64,000 nt of DNA, from positions 62,001 through 126,000 of the forward strand of contig CAJMOF010000009.1 in the NCBI GenBank assembly GCA_905215065.1, in the 5' to 3' direction. This document shows, one piece after another, positions 1-8,878 of the stretch. A program made the translations under genes and the position numbers. The notes under the pieces are model-generated. The model did not search any database and was not told the origin of the DNA. It worked only from the letters and a program-made list of their open reading frames with translations. Every line of letters starts with the position of its first letter. Positions within the stretch are counted from its first letter, which is position 1. This DNA comes from an uncultured bacterium. GTDB lineage: Bacteria > Actinomycetota > Coriobacteriia > Coriobacteriales > Coriobacteriaceae.

Positions 1-81
1 TTCGTCGTAACGTTTTCCTTCTCAACGAACAAGTTCCAATACTTTGAGTAACGCACGCGGCAGACGTCCGCCCAAACAAAA

Positions 82-118
82 CGTGCCACCCCAAACGGGG
101 CGGCACGCCATCTTTTAT
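82..118. terminator. Bidirectional hairpin terminator
   Basis: An 11-bp stem (82-92 with 97-107, one G-U pair) is followed by TCTTTTAT on the + strand and by TTTTGTTT on the - strand, so it could end transcription from either side. It lies about 150 bp beyond the end of the stress-protein gene. Confidence 0.55.
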
Positions 119-130
119 CAGCCAACTCGC

Positions 131-261
131 TGAAGTAAGGCTGCGAAGGCCGCAGGGCCGGGAGGGGTTTCCTAAGGGCATATCCCGCAGCCGCAACGCG
201 GCGAGGACGTGCCCGTGGAAACCCCGCAGGCCCCGCGGCCGGTGGGAGCAACGCTACTTCA
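131..261. repeat. GC-rich long inverted repeat (about 130 bp)
   Basis: Imperfect arms 148-172 and 217-240 (GGCCGCRGGGCC ... GGGGTTTCC type) are enclosed by short outer arms TGAAGTA (131-137) and TACTTCA (255-261). The right outer arm includes the stop codon of the stress-protein gene. There is no T-run, so it is not a standard terminator. It resembles the elements at 5057-5185 and 63350-63456 in size and build. Confidence 0.6.
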
Positions 262-691
262 CAACCAAAATGTCGCAGTCCGTATTGCGCAGCAGGAACG
301 TCGAAATTGAACCCAGCAGCGCATACTTGATCGAGGACAGGCCGCGGGCGCCGCAGAGCACCAGGTCGGGCTTAACCACGTCGAGCATCTCGTCTTTGAG
401 CGTCTCGCGAATGCGGCCGGCGCGAATCATGACCTCGACCTCGGGAATGTCGGGATTGGCCTTGGCCTCTTCGAGCTGCTTGGCGATGGAGTTCTTAAAT
501 GCCTCCTCTAGGCCGTTGACCAGGTCGACCGGATAGGAGCCGGCGCTCTCGAGTGCCGTGGAATCGATAACGTGGCCGATAATCAGCTTGGCGCCGTTGT
601 TCGCGGCGACCTTGATGGCGCGTGCGAGCACAAAATCCTGCTGCTCAGTACCGTCGAGTGAAACAAATACCTTGGTGTAGCCCTCGTTCAT
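254..691 (-). CDS. Universal stress protein (UspA family, ATP-binding type)
   Basis: This 145-residue single-domain Usp is cytoplasmic and presumably modulates stress or starvation survival; its direct target is unknown. Asp13 at the end of the first beta strand and the G-x2-G-x9-G-S loop at residues 114-128 match the ATP-binding subclass. The start is preceded by AAGGAGG at about 7 nt. It is monocistronic, diverging from uppP, with a long inverted repeat touching its stop codon. Family assignment is secure; the physiological role is inference. Confidence 0.9.
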   Translation of the reverse strand: MNEGYTKVFVSLDGTEQQDFVLARAIKVAANNGAKLIIGHVIDSTALESAGSYPVDLVNGLEEAFKNSIAKQLEEAKANPDIPEVEVMIRAGRIRETLKDEMLDVVKPDLVLCGARGLSSIKYALLGSISTFLLRNTDCDILVVK

Positions 692-940
692 GGTTTCCTC
701 CTTGGTCTATCGCACGGGCGAGGGGCTCGTGCGTCGGGCGGGCGCGGGCGCGTTGGCCGCCGGACACTTTATCTTGTTGCAGTTATACCCAAGGATTTCG
801 GTTTGACCGCTCGCAATTCTGTGAACGGGCGAGTTTTTTGGTAAGGGTAGGCGCGGTCGCACCGCCAACGGTTGATAATGGGACATCGCCCGCATCGTCC
901 GCAGAACATCTACCGGCGGGTGTCTAACGAGGGGGTCCCT

Positions 941-1921
941 TTGGATATTATCGAGCTTCTAAAATCTGCCTTCATGGGCCTGGTCGAGGGCATCACCGAA
1001 TGGCTGCCCGTTTCGTCGACGGGTCACATGATCTTGGTGGACGAGTTCGTCAAGATGAACGTGAGCGAGACGTTCTGGAATATGTTCCTGGTCGTGATTC
1101 AGCTCGGCGCCATTCTGGCCGTCTGCGTGCTGTTTTTCCACGAGCTCAACCCGTTCTCGCCCAGCAAGGGCAAGGAGGGCCGTCGCGACACCTGGGTGCT
1201 GTGGGGCAAGATTGTGCTCGGTTGCATTCCTGCGGCGGCGATCGGCCTGCCGCTCAACGACTGGATGGAGGAGCATTTCTACAATGCTCCCGTCGTGGCG
1301 CTGGCGCTCATTGTGTACGGCGTGCTGTTTATCGTGATCGAGAACTGGCGCGCAAACAAGCGCGAGGAAATGACCGTTGCCGGTTCGTTTGGTTCGCGTG
1401 CTGTGGTGTCGGGTGGACGTCCCGCCGGTGCGCACTTTGCGGCGCCCGCCGCGGCTACCGCTGAGGATGAGGACGATGACGAGAACCTGGACTTTGGTTC
1501 CATCGCCACGCTCGAGGACCTCAGCTGGAAGACTGCGCTGGGTATCGGCTGCTTCCAGGTGCTTTCGCTGGTGCCTGGTACGTCTCGCTCCGGTTCTACC
1601 ATCATCGGCGGCCTGCTGCTGGGCTGCACGCGCTCGGTGGCGTCTAAGTTCACGTTCTTCCTGGCTATTCCTGTTATGTTTGGCGCAAGTGCGCTCAAGC
1701 TGGTCAAGTACTTTATTAAGGGCGGCACGTTCGGCACCAACGAGATCGCCATCTTGGGCGTGGGCTGCATCGTGGCCTTTGTGGTGTCGCTCATTGCCAT
1801 CAAGTGGCTTATGGGCTTCGTCCGCCGTCACGACTTTAAGTGCTTCGGCGTCTACCGCATCATCCTGGGCATCGTGGTGCTCGCATACTTCTTCGTTCTG
1901 GAGCCGATGCTCGGCCTCTAA
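941..1921 (+). CDS. uppP: Undecaprenyl-diphosphate phosphatase
   Basis: UppP (BacA family) is a membrane enzyme that dephosphorylates undecaprenyl diphosphate, recycling the lipid carrier for peptidoglycan; overexpression in other bacteria gives bacitracin resistance. I chose the TTG at 941 because GAGGGGGT sits just upstream and the product then begins MDIIELLK, as family members do; an in-frame ATG at 872 lacks a ribosome site. The signature EGITEWLPVSSTGH (residues 16-29) and PGTSRSG (from residue 212) supply the catalytic residues. Between them is a family-atypical hydrophilic insertion of about 40 residues, Ala/Gly-rich then strongly acidic (EDEDDDE). A strong terminator follows. Confidence 0.93.
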   Translation: MDIIELLKSAFMGLVEGITEWLPVSSTGHMILVDEFVKMNVSETFWNMFLVVIQLGAILAVCVLFFHELNPFSPSKGKEGRRDTWVLWGKIVLGCIPAAAIGLPLNDWMEEHFYNAPVVALALIVYGVLFIVIENWRANKREEMTVAGSFGSRAVVSGGRPAGAHFAAPAAATAEDEDDDENLDFGSIATLEDLSWKTALGIGCFQVLSLVPGTSRSGSTIIGGLLLGCTRSVASKFTFFLAIPVMFGASALKLVKYFIKGGTFGTNEIAILGVGCIVAFVVSLIAIKWLMGFVRRHDFKCFGVYRIILGIVVLAYFFVLEPMLGL

Positions 1922-1965
1922 CTTAGTCGACGCTGCGCGGCGGCCAGAGCGACAGCTTGTCATTC

Positions 1966-2010
1966 AAAGAGGGTGGCATGACCAAAAGGTCTATGCTGCC
2001 CTCTTTTTTG
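1966..2010 (+). terminator. Rho-independent terminator after uppP
   Basis: A 14-bp stem (1966-1979 with 1993-2006, containing G-U pairs) runs directly into six T residues. Confidence 0.8.
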
Positions 2011-2148
2011 GGCGATGGGGTGGGCCTGACGGTGGCGCACGGAGTCGTGGTGTGATTTGCGTCGGAGTCCGCGCGGCTCGGTATACTGATACGGCTCAAA
2101 CTATGGCGCTGCCCGCAGGCGCGCCGTCCGTCAGATGAGGAGTCGCCC

Positions 2149-5049
2149 ATGACCCAGCCCCTGCCCTGGGAAAAGAACACTGCCGCGCCCGTGCCGCCCG
2201 CGCCGGAACCCGTGCCGCTCGATGCATACACCGCCCCCGCTGCGCCGGAGCCCGAGCTCGTTCCGCTCGACATCTACGACGCTTCCGCGCCGGCACCCAA
2301 GCCCGCCAAGCCACTCGTCGATATCGATAGCCTGAACCCCGCCCAGCGCGAGGCGGTCCTGACCACTGAGGGCCCACTGCTGGTCCTTGCCGGTGCTGGC
2401 TCGGGCAAGACCCGCGTCCTGACCTTCCGCATCGCGCATATGCTTGGCGACCTGGGCGTTAAGCCCTGGCAGGTTCTGGCCATCACGTTTACCAACAAGG
2501 CCGCGGCCGAGATGCGCGAGCGTCTGGCAGCACTCATCCCCAGTGGCACCCGCGGCATGTGGGTGTGCACCTTCCACGCCATGTGCGTGCGCATGCTGCG
2601 CGAGGACGCCGACCTGCTGGGCTACACCGGTCAGTTCACCATCTATGACGACGATGACTCAAAGCGCATGGTGCGTGACATTATGCAGGCACTCGGCATT
2701 GAGCAAAAGCAGTTCCCCATCAACATGATCCGCAGCAAGATCAGCTCGGCCAAAAACGCCATGATTGGGCCCGAGGACATGCTCAAGAGCGCCGATAGCC
2801 CCAACGACAAAAAGGCCGCGCAGGTCTACCTGGAGCTGGAGCGCCGCCTGCGTGCCGCCAACGCGATGGACTTTGACGACCTGCTCGTGCGCGCGCTCGA
2901 GTTGCTGCGCACCCGCCCCGAGGTGCTCGACAAGTACCAGGAGCGCTTCCGCTATATTAGCGTCGACGAGTATCAGGACACCAACCACGTCCAGTACGAG
3001 ATCGCCAACCTGCTGGCCGCCAAGTACCAAAACCTTATGGTCGTGGGCGACGACGACCAGTCCATTTATAGCTGGCGTGGCGCCGACATCACCAACATCC
3101 TGGACTTTGAGAAGGACTTTAAAAACTGCAAGACCGTCAAGCTGGAGCAGAACTACCGCTCCACGGGTCATATCCTGAGCGCCGCCAACGCCGTGGTGCG
3201 TCACAACTCGCAGCGTAAAGAAAAGCGCCTGTTTACGGCCGAGGGCGACGGCGAGAAGATCCAGGCCTTCCAGGCAAGCGATGAGCGCGACGAGGGCCGC
3301 TGGATTGCCGGTGAGATCGAGAAGCTGCACTCCAAGGGCACGAGCTACGACGACATCGCCGTGTTCTACCGCACCAACGCCCAGTCGCGTATTCTCGAAG
3401 ATATGTTCCTGCGCGCGGGCGTGCCCTACAAGATCGTCGGCGGCACGCGATTCTTCGACCGCGCCGAGATCCGCGACGTCATGGCCTACCTCAAGATGAT
3501 CGTGAACCCGGCCGACGAGATGAGCGTCAAGCGCGTCATCAACACGCCGCGTCGCGGCATCGGCTCCACCTCGATTCAAAAGATCGAGCAGCTGGCGCGC
3601 GACAACCGTTGCTCGTTCTTCCAGGCCTGCGAGATTGCGTGCGCCGAGACGGGCATGTTTAGCGCCAAGGTCCGCAATGGCCTGTCGAGCTTTGTGTCGC
3701 TGGTGCGCGAGGGCCGCCGCATGAACGGCGAGCTCAAGGACGTTGTCGAGATGATTGTCGATAAGACGGGCCTGCTGCAGGCGTTTCGCGCCGAGGGCAC
3801 CATGGAATCCGAGAGCCGCGCCGAGAACATCCAGGAATTCCTGGGCGTGGCCGCCGAATTTGAGGAGACGCACGAGGATATCGAGGGTACGCTCGAGAGC
3901 TTAGAGGAGCTGCGCGCGGCCGGTGTTGCCGACGTGCCTGCCGGCGCCGAGCCCGAGCCCGTCGTGGTGAGTGCGCCCGCGCCCGAGCCGGGACCGTCTG
4001 CCCCGGTATCCTCGTTTGAGGCGCTCGTTGGCGCGCGTGATGCCGCAGGTTCCAATCCGCTCGATAGCCTAGCCGCCCCGGCGCTCTCGCCGCAGGATGC
4101 CCTGGCCGCCGCCATTGCGGGCAACGCGTATGCCGCGCCGACGGAGATGCCGGCGGGTGCCGTGCATGTCGACGAGATCGAGCGCACCTACGGTCCGCTC
4201 ACCTGTAAGGCGCTTCCTGCTCTCATGGAGTGGCTGGCCCTGCGCTCCGACTTGGATTCCCTGGCCGGCGAGACGCATGCCATCACCATGATGACCATCC
4301 ACTCCGCCAAGGGCCTGGAGTTTCCGGCGGTGTTCGTGGCCGGCATGGAGGAGGGCATCTTCCCGCACGTGCACGACTTTGGCGGCAGCGATGATCCGGG
4401 CAAGCTCGAGGAGGAGCGTCGCCTGGCCTACGTTGCCATCACGCGTGCCCGTAAGCGCCTGTTCCTGACCTATGCGGCCACGCGTCGCACCTACGGCTCG
4501 ACTTCTGCCAACCCGCGCTCGCGCTTCCTCAACGAGATTCCGTTTGAGGATATCGAGTTTAGCGGTATCGGTTCTGCCGGTTTTGAGGGCACGGGCTGGG
4601 AGAAGCGCGGCGACCGTCACGGCACCTTTGGCTCGGGCATGGGCTCGGATATGTATGGCGGCAAGGTGTTCGGTTCGCATACGCGCTCGACCGGCGGTTC
4701 CGGTTCGCGCGGCGGATCGAGCTTCGACGATTTCTTTGGTGGCAGCACCTATGGCACCGAGCGCCATCGCGGGGTTTCGCCCGACGCCGGCCGTGTTGCC
4801 TCGACCTTTGGTTCGGGCGCGCCGCGAGCCAAAAAGCCGTCATCTAAGGTGTCGCCGACGGTTGAGCGCAAGGTCGATCGCGCCAGTGCATCGCAGGACT
4901 TTGCCGCGGGCGATACCGTGAGCCACAAGACCTTTGGCACCGGTACCGTGATCTCGGTCGCCGGAGACATGATCGAGGTGCAATTCGAAAAAACCGGCCA
5001 GACTAAAAAGCTCATGAAAGGTTTTGCACCGATCGTCAAGCTGTCGTAA
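2149..5049 (+). CDS. pcrA: ATP-dependent DNA helicase PcrA/UvrD
   Basis: This SF1A 3'-5' helicase acts in nucleotide excision repair, mismatch repair and clearing of replication forks. All motifs are present: Q motif LNPAQREAV (from 62), Walker A AGAGSGKT (81-88), motif II VDEYQDTN (from 272), motif III GDDDQSIYSWRG, motif IV QNYRST, motif V TIHSAKGLEF, motif VI YVAITRARKRL. The C-terminus carries a Tudor-like PcrA domain (GDTVSHKTFGTGTV). At 966 residues it is longer than typical PcrA (about 720-780) because of an N-terminal Pro/Ala/Glu tail (about 55 residues), an Ala/Pro-rich insertion at about 592-672 and a Gly/Ser/Arg linker before the Tudor domain. GAGGAG precedes the ATG. Confidence 0.95.
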   Translation: MTQPLPWEKNTAAPVPPAPEPVPLDAYTAPAAPEPELVPLDIYDASAPAPKPAKPLVDIDSLNPAQREAVLTTEGPLLVLAGAGSGKTRVLTFRIAHMLGDLGVKPWQVLAITFTNKAAAEMRERLAALIPSGTRGMWVCTFHAMCVRMLREDADLLGYTGQFTIYDDDDSKRMVRDIMQALGIEQKQFPINMIRSKISSAKNAMIGPEDMLKSADSPNDKKAAQVYLELERRLRAANAMDFDDLLVRALELLRTRPEVLDKYQERFRYISVDEYQDTNHVQYEIANLLAAKYQNLMVVGDDDQSIYSWRGADITNILDFEKDFKNCKTVKLEQNYRSTGHILSAANAVVRHNSQRKEKRLFTAEGDGEKIQAFQASDERDEGRWIAGEIEKLHSKGTSYDDIAVFYRTNAQSRILEDMFLRAGVPYKIVGGTRFFDRAEIRDVMAYLKMIVNPADEMSVKRVINTPRRGIGSTSIQKIEQLARDNRCSFFQACEIACAETGMFSAKVRNGLSSFVSLVREGRRMNGELKDVVEMIVDKTGLLQAFRAEGTMESESRAENIQEFLGVAAEFEETHEDIEGTLESLEELRAAGVADVPAGAEPEPVVVSAPAPEPGPSAPVSSFEALVGARDAAGSNPLDSLAAPALSPQDALAAAIAGNAYAAPTEMPAGAVHVDEIERTYGPLTCKALPALMEWLALRSDLDSLAGETHAITMMTIHSAKGLEFPAVFVAGMEEGIFPHVHDFGGSDDPGKLEEERRLAYVAITRARKRLFLTYAATRRTYGSTSANPRSRFLNEIPFEDIEFSGIGSAGFEGTGWEKRGDRHGTFGSGMGSDMYGGKVFGSHTRSTGGSGSRGGSSFDDFFGGSTYGTERHRGVSPDAGRVASTFGSGAPRAKKPSSKVSPTVERKVDRASASQDFAAGDTVSHKTFGTGTVISVAGDMIEVQFEKTGQTKKLMKGFAPIVKLS

Positions 5050-5056
5050 TCTCGGC

Positions 5057-5185
5057 GGCCCCGGACAGGCGCCATGGACAACGTCGCCTGCTCGGACAGT
5101 CCTGCTCGCACGGAGAGCACATTAAGTGCTCTCCGGCTCGTGCGGAACTCGCGATCGACGTTGTCCATGGCGCCTGTCCGGGGCC
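5057..5185. repeat. Long inverted repeat with perfect 30-bp arms
   Basis: Arms 5057-5086 and 5156-5185 are perfect reverse complements over 30 bp. Inside, a second stem pairs 5112-5120 with 5126-5134 around ATTAA. The element begins 8 bp after the pcrA stop and has no T-run, so it can form a large cruciform or RNA hairpin without being a simple terminator. Confidence 0.85.
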
Positions 5186-5269
5186 TTGGGTAACGTTGCT
5201 TGCGAACGTCGCTTTGCTCGTTCGCTTTTTGGTCTGGAGAGCCGGGTGGGCTGATAAATAGATGTGAGT

Positions 5270-5315
5270 AGGGGCTCTCCCGTTTGATGAGCGGGGGAGC
5301 CCCTTGTTTCGTTTT
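5270..5315. terminator. Hairpin terminator between convergent pcrA and manA
   Basis: A 13-14 bp stem (5270-5282 with 5292-5305) separates two convergent genes. The + side is followed by TTGTTTCGTTTT. Confidence 0.65.
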
Positions 5316-5330
5316 GGTTGTTGTTGCGAC

Positions 5331-6263
5331 CTAGAGGTGGCTGATGATCAGTTCCATCTTGCCTTCGAGGTCAATGGAGCTGACGGTACTGGGTGCCAGC
5401 AGGTGACTGCCCTTGTGGACGGGGTCGCCGCAGACGGTGCCCTCGCCGTCGATGACCGACAGGCACATGAAGGGCCAGCGCTGCTCGAGGATCTTGCTGC
5501 CGTCGACGCGCACGCGATCGACGGTGTAGCAGGGGTTGGACTCGAGCTCGGTTACGCCATCGACCTCGGGCGCGGTTACGGTACCGTCGGTCGGTGCCTG
5601 CGCGTTAAAGTTGATGCAGTCGAGGCTCTGCTCAATATGCAGCGGGCGCAGCTTGCCGTCGGTGCCAGGACGGTCGTAGTCGTACAGGCGATACGTTACG
5701 TCGCTCGACTGCTGCGTCTCCAGAATCAGCGTGCCGGTCTTGATGGCGTGAACGGTGCCGGAGTCGATCTGGAAAAAGTCGCCCTTGTGGATCGGCAACA
5801 CGTTGAGCATCTCGTCCCAACGGCCCTCCTCGATCATCTGCGCAGCCTCGGTGCGGTCGTGCGCGCGCTGGCCGACGATGATCGTGGCACCGGGCTCGCA
5901 GTCCAGTACATACCAGCACTCGGTCTTGCCCAGGCTTCCGTTCTCGTGCTCGGCGGCGTACTCGTCGTTGGGGTGGATCTGGATCGAAAGGTCGTCCTTG
6001 GCGTCTAGAATCTTAATGAGCAGCGGGAACTCCTTGCCCTCGCAGTTGCCAAAGAGCTCGCGGTGCTCGGCCCACAGCCATGATAGCGTGTGACCGACGT
6101 ACGGGCCCTCAGCGATCTGGCAGTCGCCGTTGGGGTGTGCCGAGATGGCCCAGCACTCACCGATGGGACCCTCGGGAATGTCGTAGCCAAACACGGTCTC
6201 CAGCTGGCGGCCGCCCCAGATCTTCTCGTGGAAGATCGGCGTGAGTTTAATCAAATCGGACAT
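5331..6263 (-). CDS. manA: Mannose-6-phosphate isomerase, class I
   Basis: ManA interconverts mannose-6-P and fructose-6-P, linking mannose to glycolysis and GDP-mannose synthesis. The cupin zinc ligands are visible as Gln95, His97 (IQIHP), Glu115 and the His of GTVHAI. With the start at 6263 the protein is 310 residues, matching the short Bacillus-type class; GGGAG lies 7 nt upstream, whereas an earlier in-frame ATG at 6323 has no site. It is downstream of a GntR gene on the same strand (73 bp gap), so the pair may be cotranscribed. Confidence 0.92.
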   Translation of the reverse strand: MSDLIKLTPIFHEKIWGGRQLETVFGYDIPEGPIGECWAISAHPNGDCQIAEGPYVGHTLSWLWAEHRELFGNCEGKEFPLLIKILDAKDDLSIQIHPNDEYAAEHENGSLGKTECWYVLDCEPGATIIVGQRAHDRTEAAQMIEEGRWDEMLNVLPIHKGDFFQIDSGTVHAIKTGTLILETQQSSDVTYRLYDYDRPGTDGKLRPLHIEQSLDCINFNAQAPTDGTVTAPEVDGVTELESNPCYTVDRVRVDGSKILEQRWPFMCLSVIDGEGTVCGDPVHKGSHLLAPSTVSSIDLEGKMELIISHL

Positions 6264-6335
6264 GTGCATACTCCCATAAGGTTGTGCGGGTGCCGCGTAA
6301 GACAGCTCAAAACGAGCACCCAACGGATTGCAAAA

Positions 6336-7055
6336 CTAGGCCAGCGTTACGTTGTGTAGCTCAAAGCGGTCGCCTACGTTGTGTGAGATAGAATATTCAA
6401 ACGCGGTGCCGCTATCCAAGAAGCCAATCTGGTTGAGTTCGAGCAGGGGAGAGCCGGGTTTGGTGTCCAGGCGCTTAGCCTCTTCCTCAGTTGCCGCGAC
6501 GGCGCGAATGGTACGGTGGAAACTCGAGATCTTGAGTCCGCACTGCTCGCGGATGAAGCTGTAGACCGACGCGTACAGGTCTTTTTTCTTAAGACCCGGA
6601 ATCAGCTCGAGTGGCATATAGGTGTACTCGATAACGATGGGCTGACCATCGACTTCGCGTACGCGCACGATGTGATAGGCAAAGTCGTCTTCGGCCATTC
6701 CCAGCTGGGTCGCAACCTCTGCCGGCGGATTGACGATCGAGAAATCGTAGACCACCGAGGTCACCTTCTCCCCGCGATGCTCGTACGAAAAGCCTTGGGC
6801 TCGGTCGTTCTTGCCTTGGAAAAACACCTGGCTGGGAAGCCCCGCCGTGTCCTTGACGTAGGTGCCCGATCCGCGGCGACTTGTGACCAGGCCCTCCTCG
6901 GTGATCTGCTCGATCGCGCGCTTGACGGTGATCTTGGAAACGCTATACAGCTCGCAAAACTCTACGACGGTGGGCAGTTTGTCGCCCGGCTTAAGGGAGC
7001 CGTCCTCGATGCTTCGACGGATATCTGCAGCTATCGCCTCATATTTGGGAATCAT
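6336..7055 (-). CDS. GntR/HutC-family transcriptional regulator
   Basis: The 239-residue protein has an N-terminal winged helix (about residues 1-70, with LPTVVEFCELYSVSKITVKR as recognition helix region and RRGSGTYV wing) and a C-terminal UTRA ligand domain. AAGGGAGG precedes the ATG. It is divergent from the beta-glucoside operon, so a sugar-phosphate-responsive repressor of that operon and perhaps of manA is the likeliest role; the effector is not evident from sequence. Confidence 0.9.
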   Translation of the reverse strand: MIPKYEAIAADIRRSIEDGSLKPGDKLPTVVEFCELYSVSKITVKRAIEQITEEGLVTSRRGSGTYVKDTAGLPSQVFFQGKNDRAQGFSYEHRGEKVTSVVYDFSIVNPPAEVATQLGMAEDDFAYHIVRVREVDGQPIVIEYTYMPLELIPGLKKKDLYASVYSFIREQCGLKISSFHRTIRAVAATEEEAKRLDTKPGSPLLELNQIGFLDSGTAFEYSISHNVGDRFELHNVTLA

Positions 7056-7164
7056 GCAATCCTCCCTTCATATTTGCGTTGATATAAAAGAGAGTATACC
7101 TACTTAAAAAGCATCCATATGGCTTTCATCAAAGAAGTTCGATAAAGAAAAATAAAAAAGACGC

Positions 7165-7192
7165 TTTACATAATAAATTAGAGCGCTATAGT
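7165..7192 (+). promoter_or_regulatory. Sigma70-type promoter of the beta-glucoside operon
   Basis: TTTACA (7165-7170), 16-bp spacer, TATAGT (7187-7192) in an AT-rich stretch between the divergent GntR gene and the GH1 gene. It predicts a 5' leader of about 155 nt containing the inverted repeat at 7235-7324. Confidence 0.6.
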
Positions 7193-7234
7193 TACAGACA
7201 ACAAGCGAGATGCATTGGCGTTTGCTTGTGCTGT

Positions 7235-7324
7235 TTGGAGACGGATTTGTTTTGGCGGGCAGGGTATCCAGATACCTGGTGCGCGCCCGCGCCGGATAAC
7301 CTGCCAAAGCAAACCCGTCTCCAA
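7235..7324 (+). repeat. Inverted repeat in the beta-glucoside operon leader
   Basis: Arms 7235-7259 and 7300-7324 pair over 25 positions with mostly G-U exceptions, enclosing a small inner hairpin (GGTATC/GATACC). The right arm CCTGCCAAAGCAAACCCGTC closely matches the left side of the hairpin at 11178-11218, suggesting one repeat family. It may fold in the mRNA leader ahead of the GH1 gene. Confidence 0.6.
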
Positions 7325-7357
7325 CCGAAAGCTCTAGACACGAAAGCGAGGACTTTG

Positions 7358-8758
7358 ATGGCTCAGTATCAGCTGCCCAGCGACTTCTTCTTTGGCGCTG
7401 CTATGTCCGGCCCACAGACTGAGGGTCAGTGGAACCAGGGCGGCAAGCTCGAGAACCTGTGGGACACCTGGTCCATCCAGGATCTGGGTTCGTTCTACAA
7501 CTGCGTTGGCTCTTATGCCGGCAATGACTTTATGGCCAAGTACCAGGAAGACTTTCGCATTTTGAAGGACTTGGGCCTGAATACCTATCGCACTTCCATC
7601 CAGTGGAGCCGTCTGCTCGATGCCGACGGCAACCTTAATGAGGAGGGCGCTGCGTGGTATCACGAGCTGTTCCGCGCCTCTCGCGAGGCCGGCCTGGAGC
7701 CGTTTGTTAACTTGTACCACTTTGACATGCCCACCTACCTCTTTAACCGTGGCGGCTGGGAGAGCCGCGAGGTCGTCGAGGCTTACGCGCATTACGCTGA
7801 CGTCGCCTTCCACGAGTTTGGCCAGGAGATTAAGTACTGGTTCACCTTTAACGAGCCCATCGTCGAGCCCGAACAGCGCTATCAGGAGGGCGTGTGGTTC
7901 CCGCAGCTCCACGACTTTAGCCGCGCCCGCACCGTGCAGTATCACATTTCGCTGGCGCACGCTCTGGCCGTGGCCAACTACCGTAAGGCCTGTGACGAGG
8001 GCGTTATTCGCGCCGATGCCAAGATCGGCATGATCAACTGCTTTACCCCGGTCTATACCAAGGAGAACCCAAGCGAGGCAGACCTCGAGGCCGTGCGTAT
8101 GACCAGCGGCATCAACAATCGCTGGTGGCTCGACCTTATTACCAAGGGCGAGCTTCCTGCCGACGTGCTCGACAGCTTGGCCGAGGGCGGCGTTAAGCTC
8201 CCGTTCCGTGCCGGCGACCAAGAGATTCTCAAACAGGGTGTTGTCGACTGGCTCGGCTGCAACTACTACCACCCCACGCGCGTCCAGGCGCCGGCGAGCA
8301 AGGTCGACCAGTACGGCCTGCCGCACTTTGCCGACGAGTACGTATGGCCCGACGCCGTTATGAACGAGAGCCGTGGCTGGGAGATCTACCCGCAGGGCCT
8401 CTACGACTTTGGCATGGACTGCGCTAAGAACTACCCCGATCTTGAGTGGTTCGTTTCCGAGAACGGTATCGGCATCATGGACGAATACAAGAACCGTGAC
8501 GCCGAAGGAACCATCCAGGATGACTACCGCGTCGACTTTGTACGTCAGCACCTGGAGTGGGTGGCCAAGGCCATCGACGAGGGCGCCAAGTGCCGCGGAT
8601 ACCATTACTGGGCCGTCATCGATAACTGGTCTTGGGCTAATGCCTTTAAGAACCGTTACGGTTTTGTCGAGGTTGACCTTATGGACGGCTACAAGCGCCG
8701 CCTTAAGAAGTCGGCGGCCTGGCTCAAACAGGTCGCCACGACCCACGTGGTTGATTAG
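7358..8758 (+). CDS. bglA: GH1 6-phospho-beta-glucosidase
   Basis: It hydrolyses phosphorylated beta-glucosides delivered by the downstream PTS. The GH1 acid/base lies in TFNEP (Glu166) and the nucleophile in SENG (Glu368). Near the C-terminus the Glu used by non-phosphorylated-substrate enzymes is Ser (Ser425, in DNWSW) and a Tyr (Tyr434) replaces Phe, the pattern of 6-phospho-specific members; the usual phosphate-binding Lys is shifted to Lys431. The start at 7358 gives 466 residues, normal for the family; an in-frame ATG at 7226 would add a 44-residue nonconserved extension across the leader hairpin. It is first in an operon with EIIC, EIIB and EIIA. Confidence 0.9.
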   Translation: MAQYQLPSDFFFGAAMSGPQTEGQWNQGGKLENLWDTWSIQDLGSFYNCVGSYAGNDFMAKYQEDFRILKDLGLNTYRTSIQWSRLLDADGNLNEEGAAWYHELFRASREAGLEPFVNLYHFDMPTYLFNRGGWESREVVEAYAHYADVAFHEFGQEIKYWFTFNEPIVEPEQRYQEGVWFPQLHDFSRARTVQYHISLAHALAVANYRKACDEGVIRADAKIGMINCFTPVYTKENPSEADLEAVRMTSGINNRWWLDLITKGELPADVLDSLAEGGVKLPFRAGDQEILKQGVVDWLGCNYYHPTRVQAPASKVDQYGLPHFADEYVWPDAVMNESRGWEIYPQGLYDFGMDCAKNYPDLEWFVSENGIGIMDEYKNRDAEGTIQDDYRVDFVRQHLEWVAKAIDEGAKCRGYHYWAVIDNWSWANAFKNRYGFVEVDLMDGYKRRLKKSAAWLKQVATTHVVD

Positions 8759-8878
8759 CGACCGGGCGAACGCCCAGACCGCGCGCCGCCGCGCGCAACA
8801 CATGGCACATCTGGTGGCAGAGGGCGAAAGGCCACCGTGCGCATAGGAAAAGGCCGGATTTGAAAGTTAGGAGCAATC

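Noticed and set aside
7226..7357. Longer GH1 protein starting at 7226
   Set aside because: The added 44 residues are not conserved and overlap a leader inverted repeat; the ATG at 7358 has a ribosome site and gives the normal family start.
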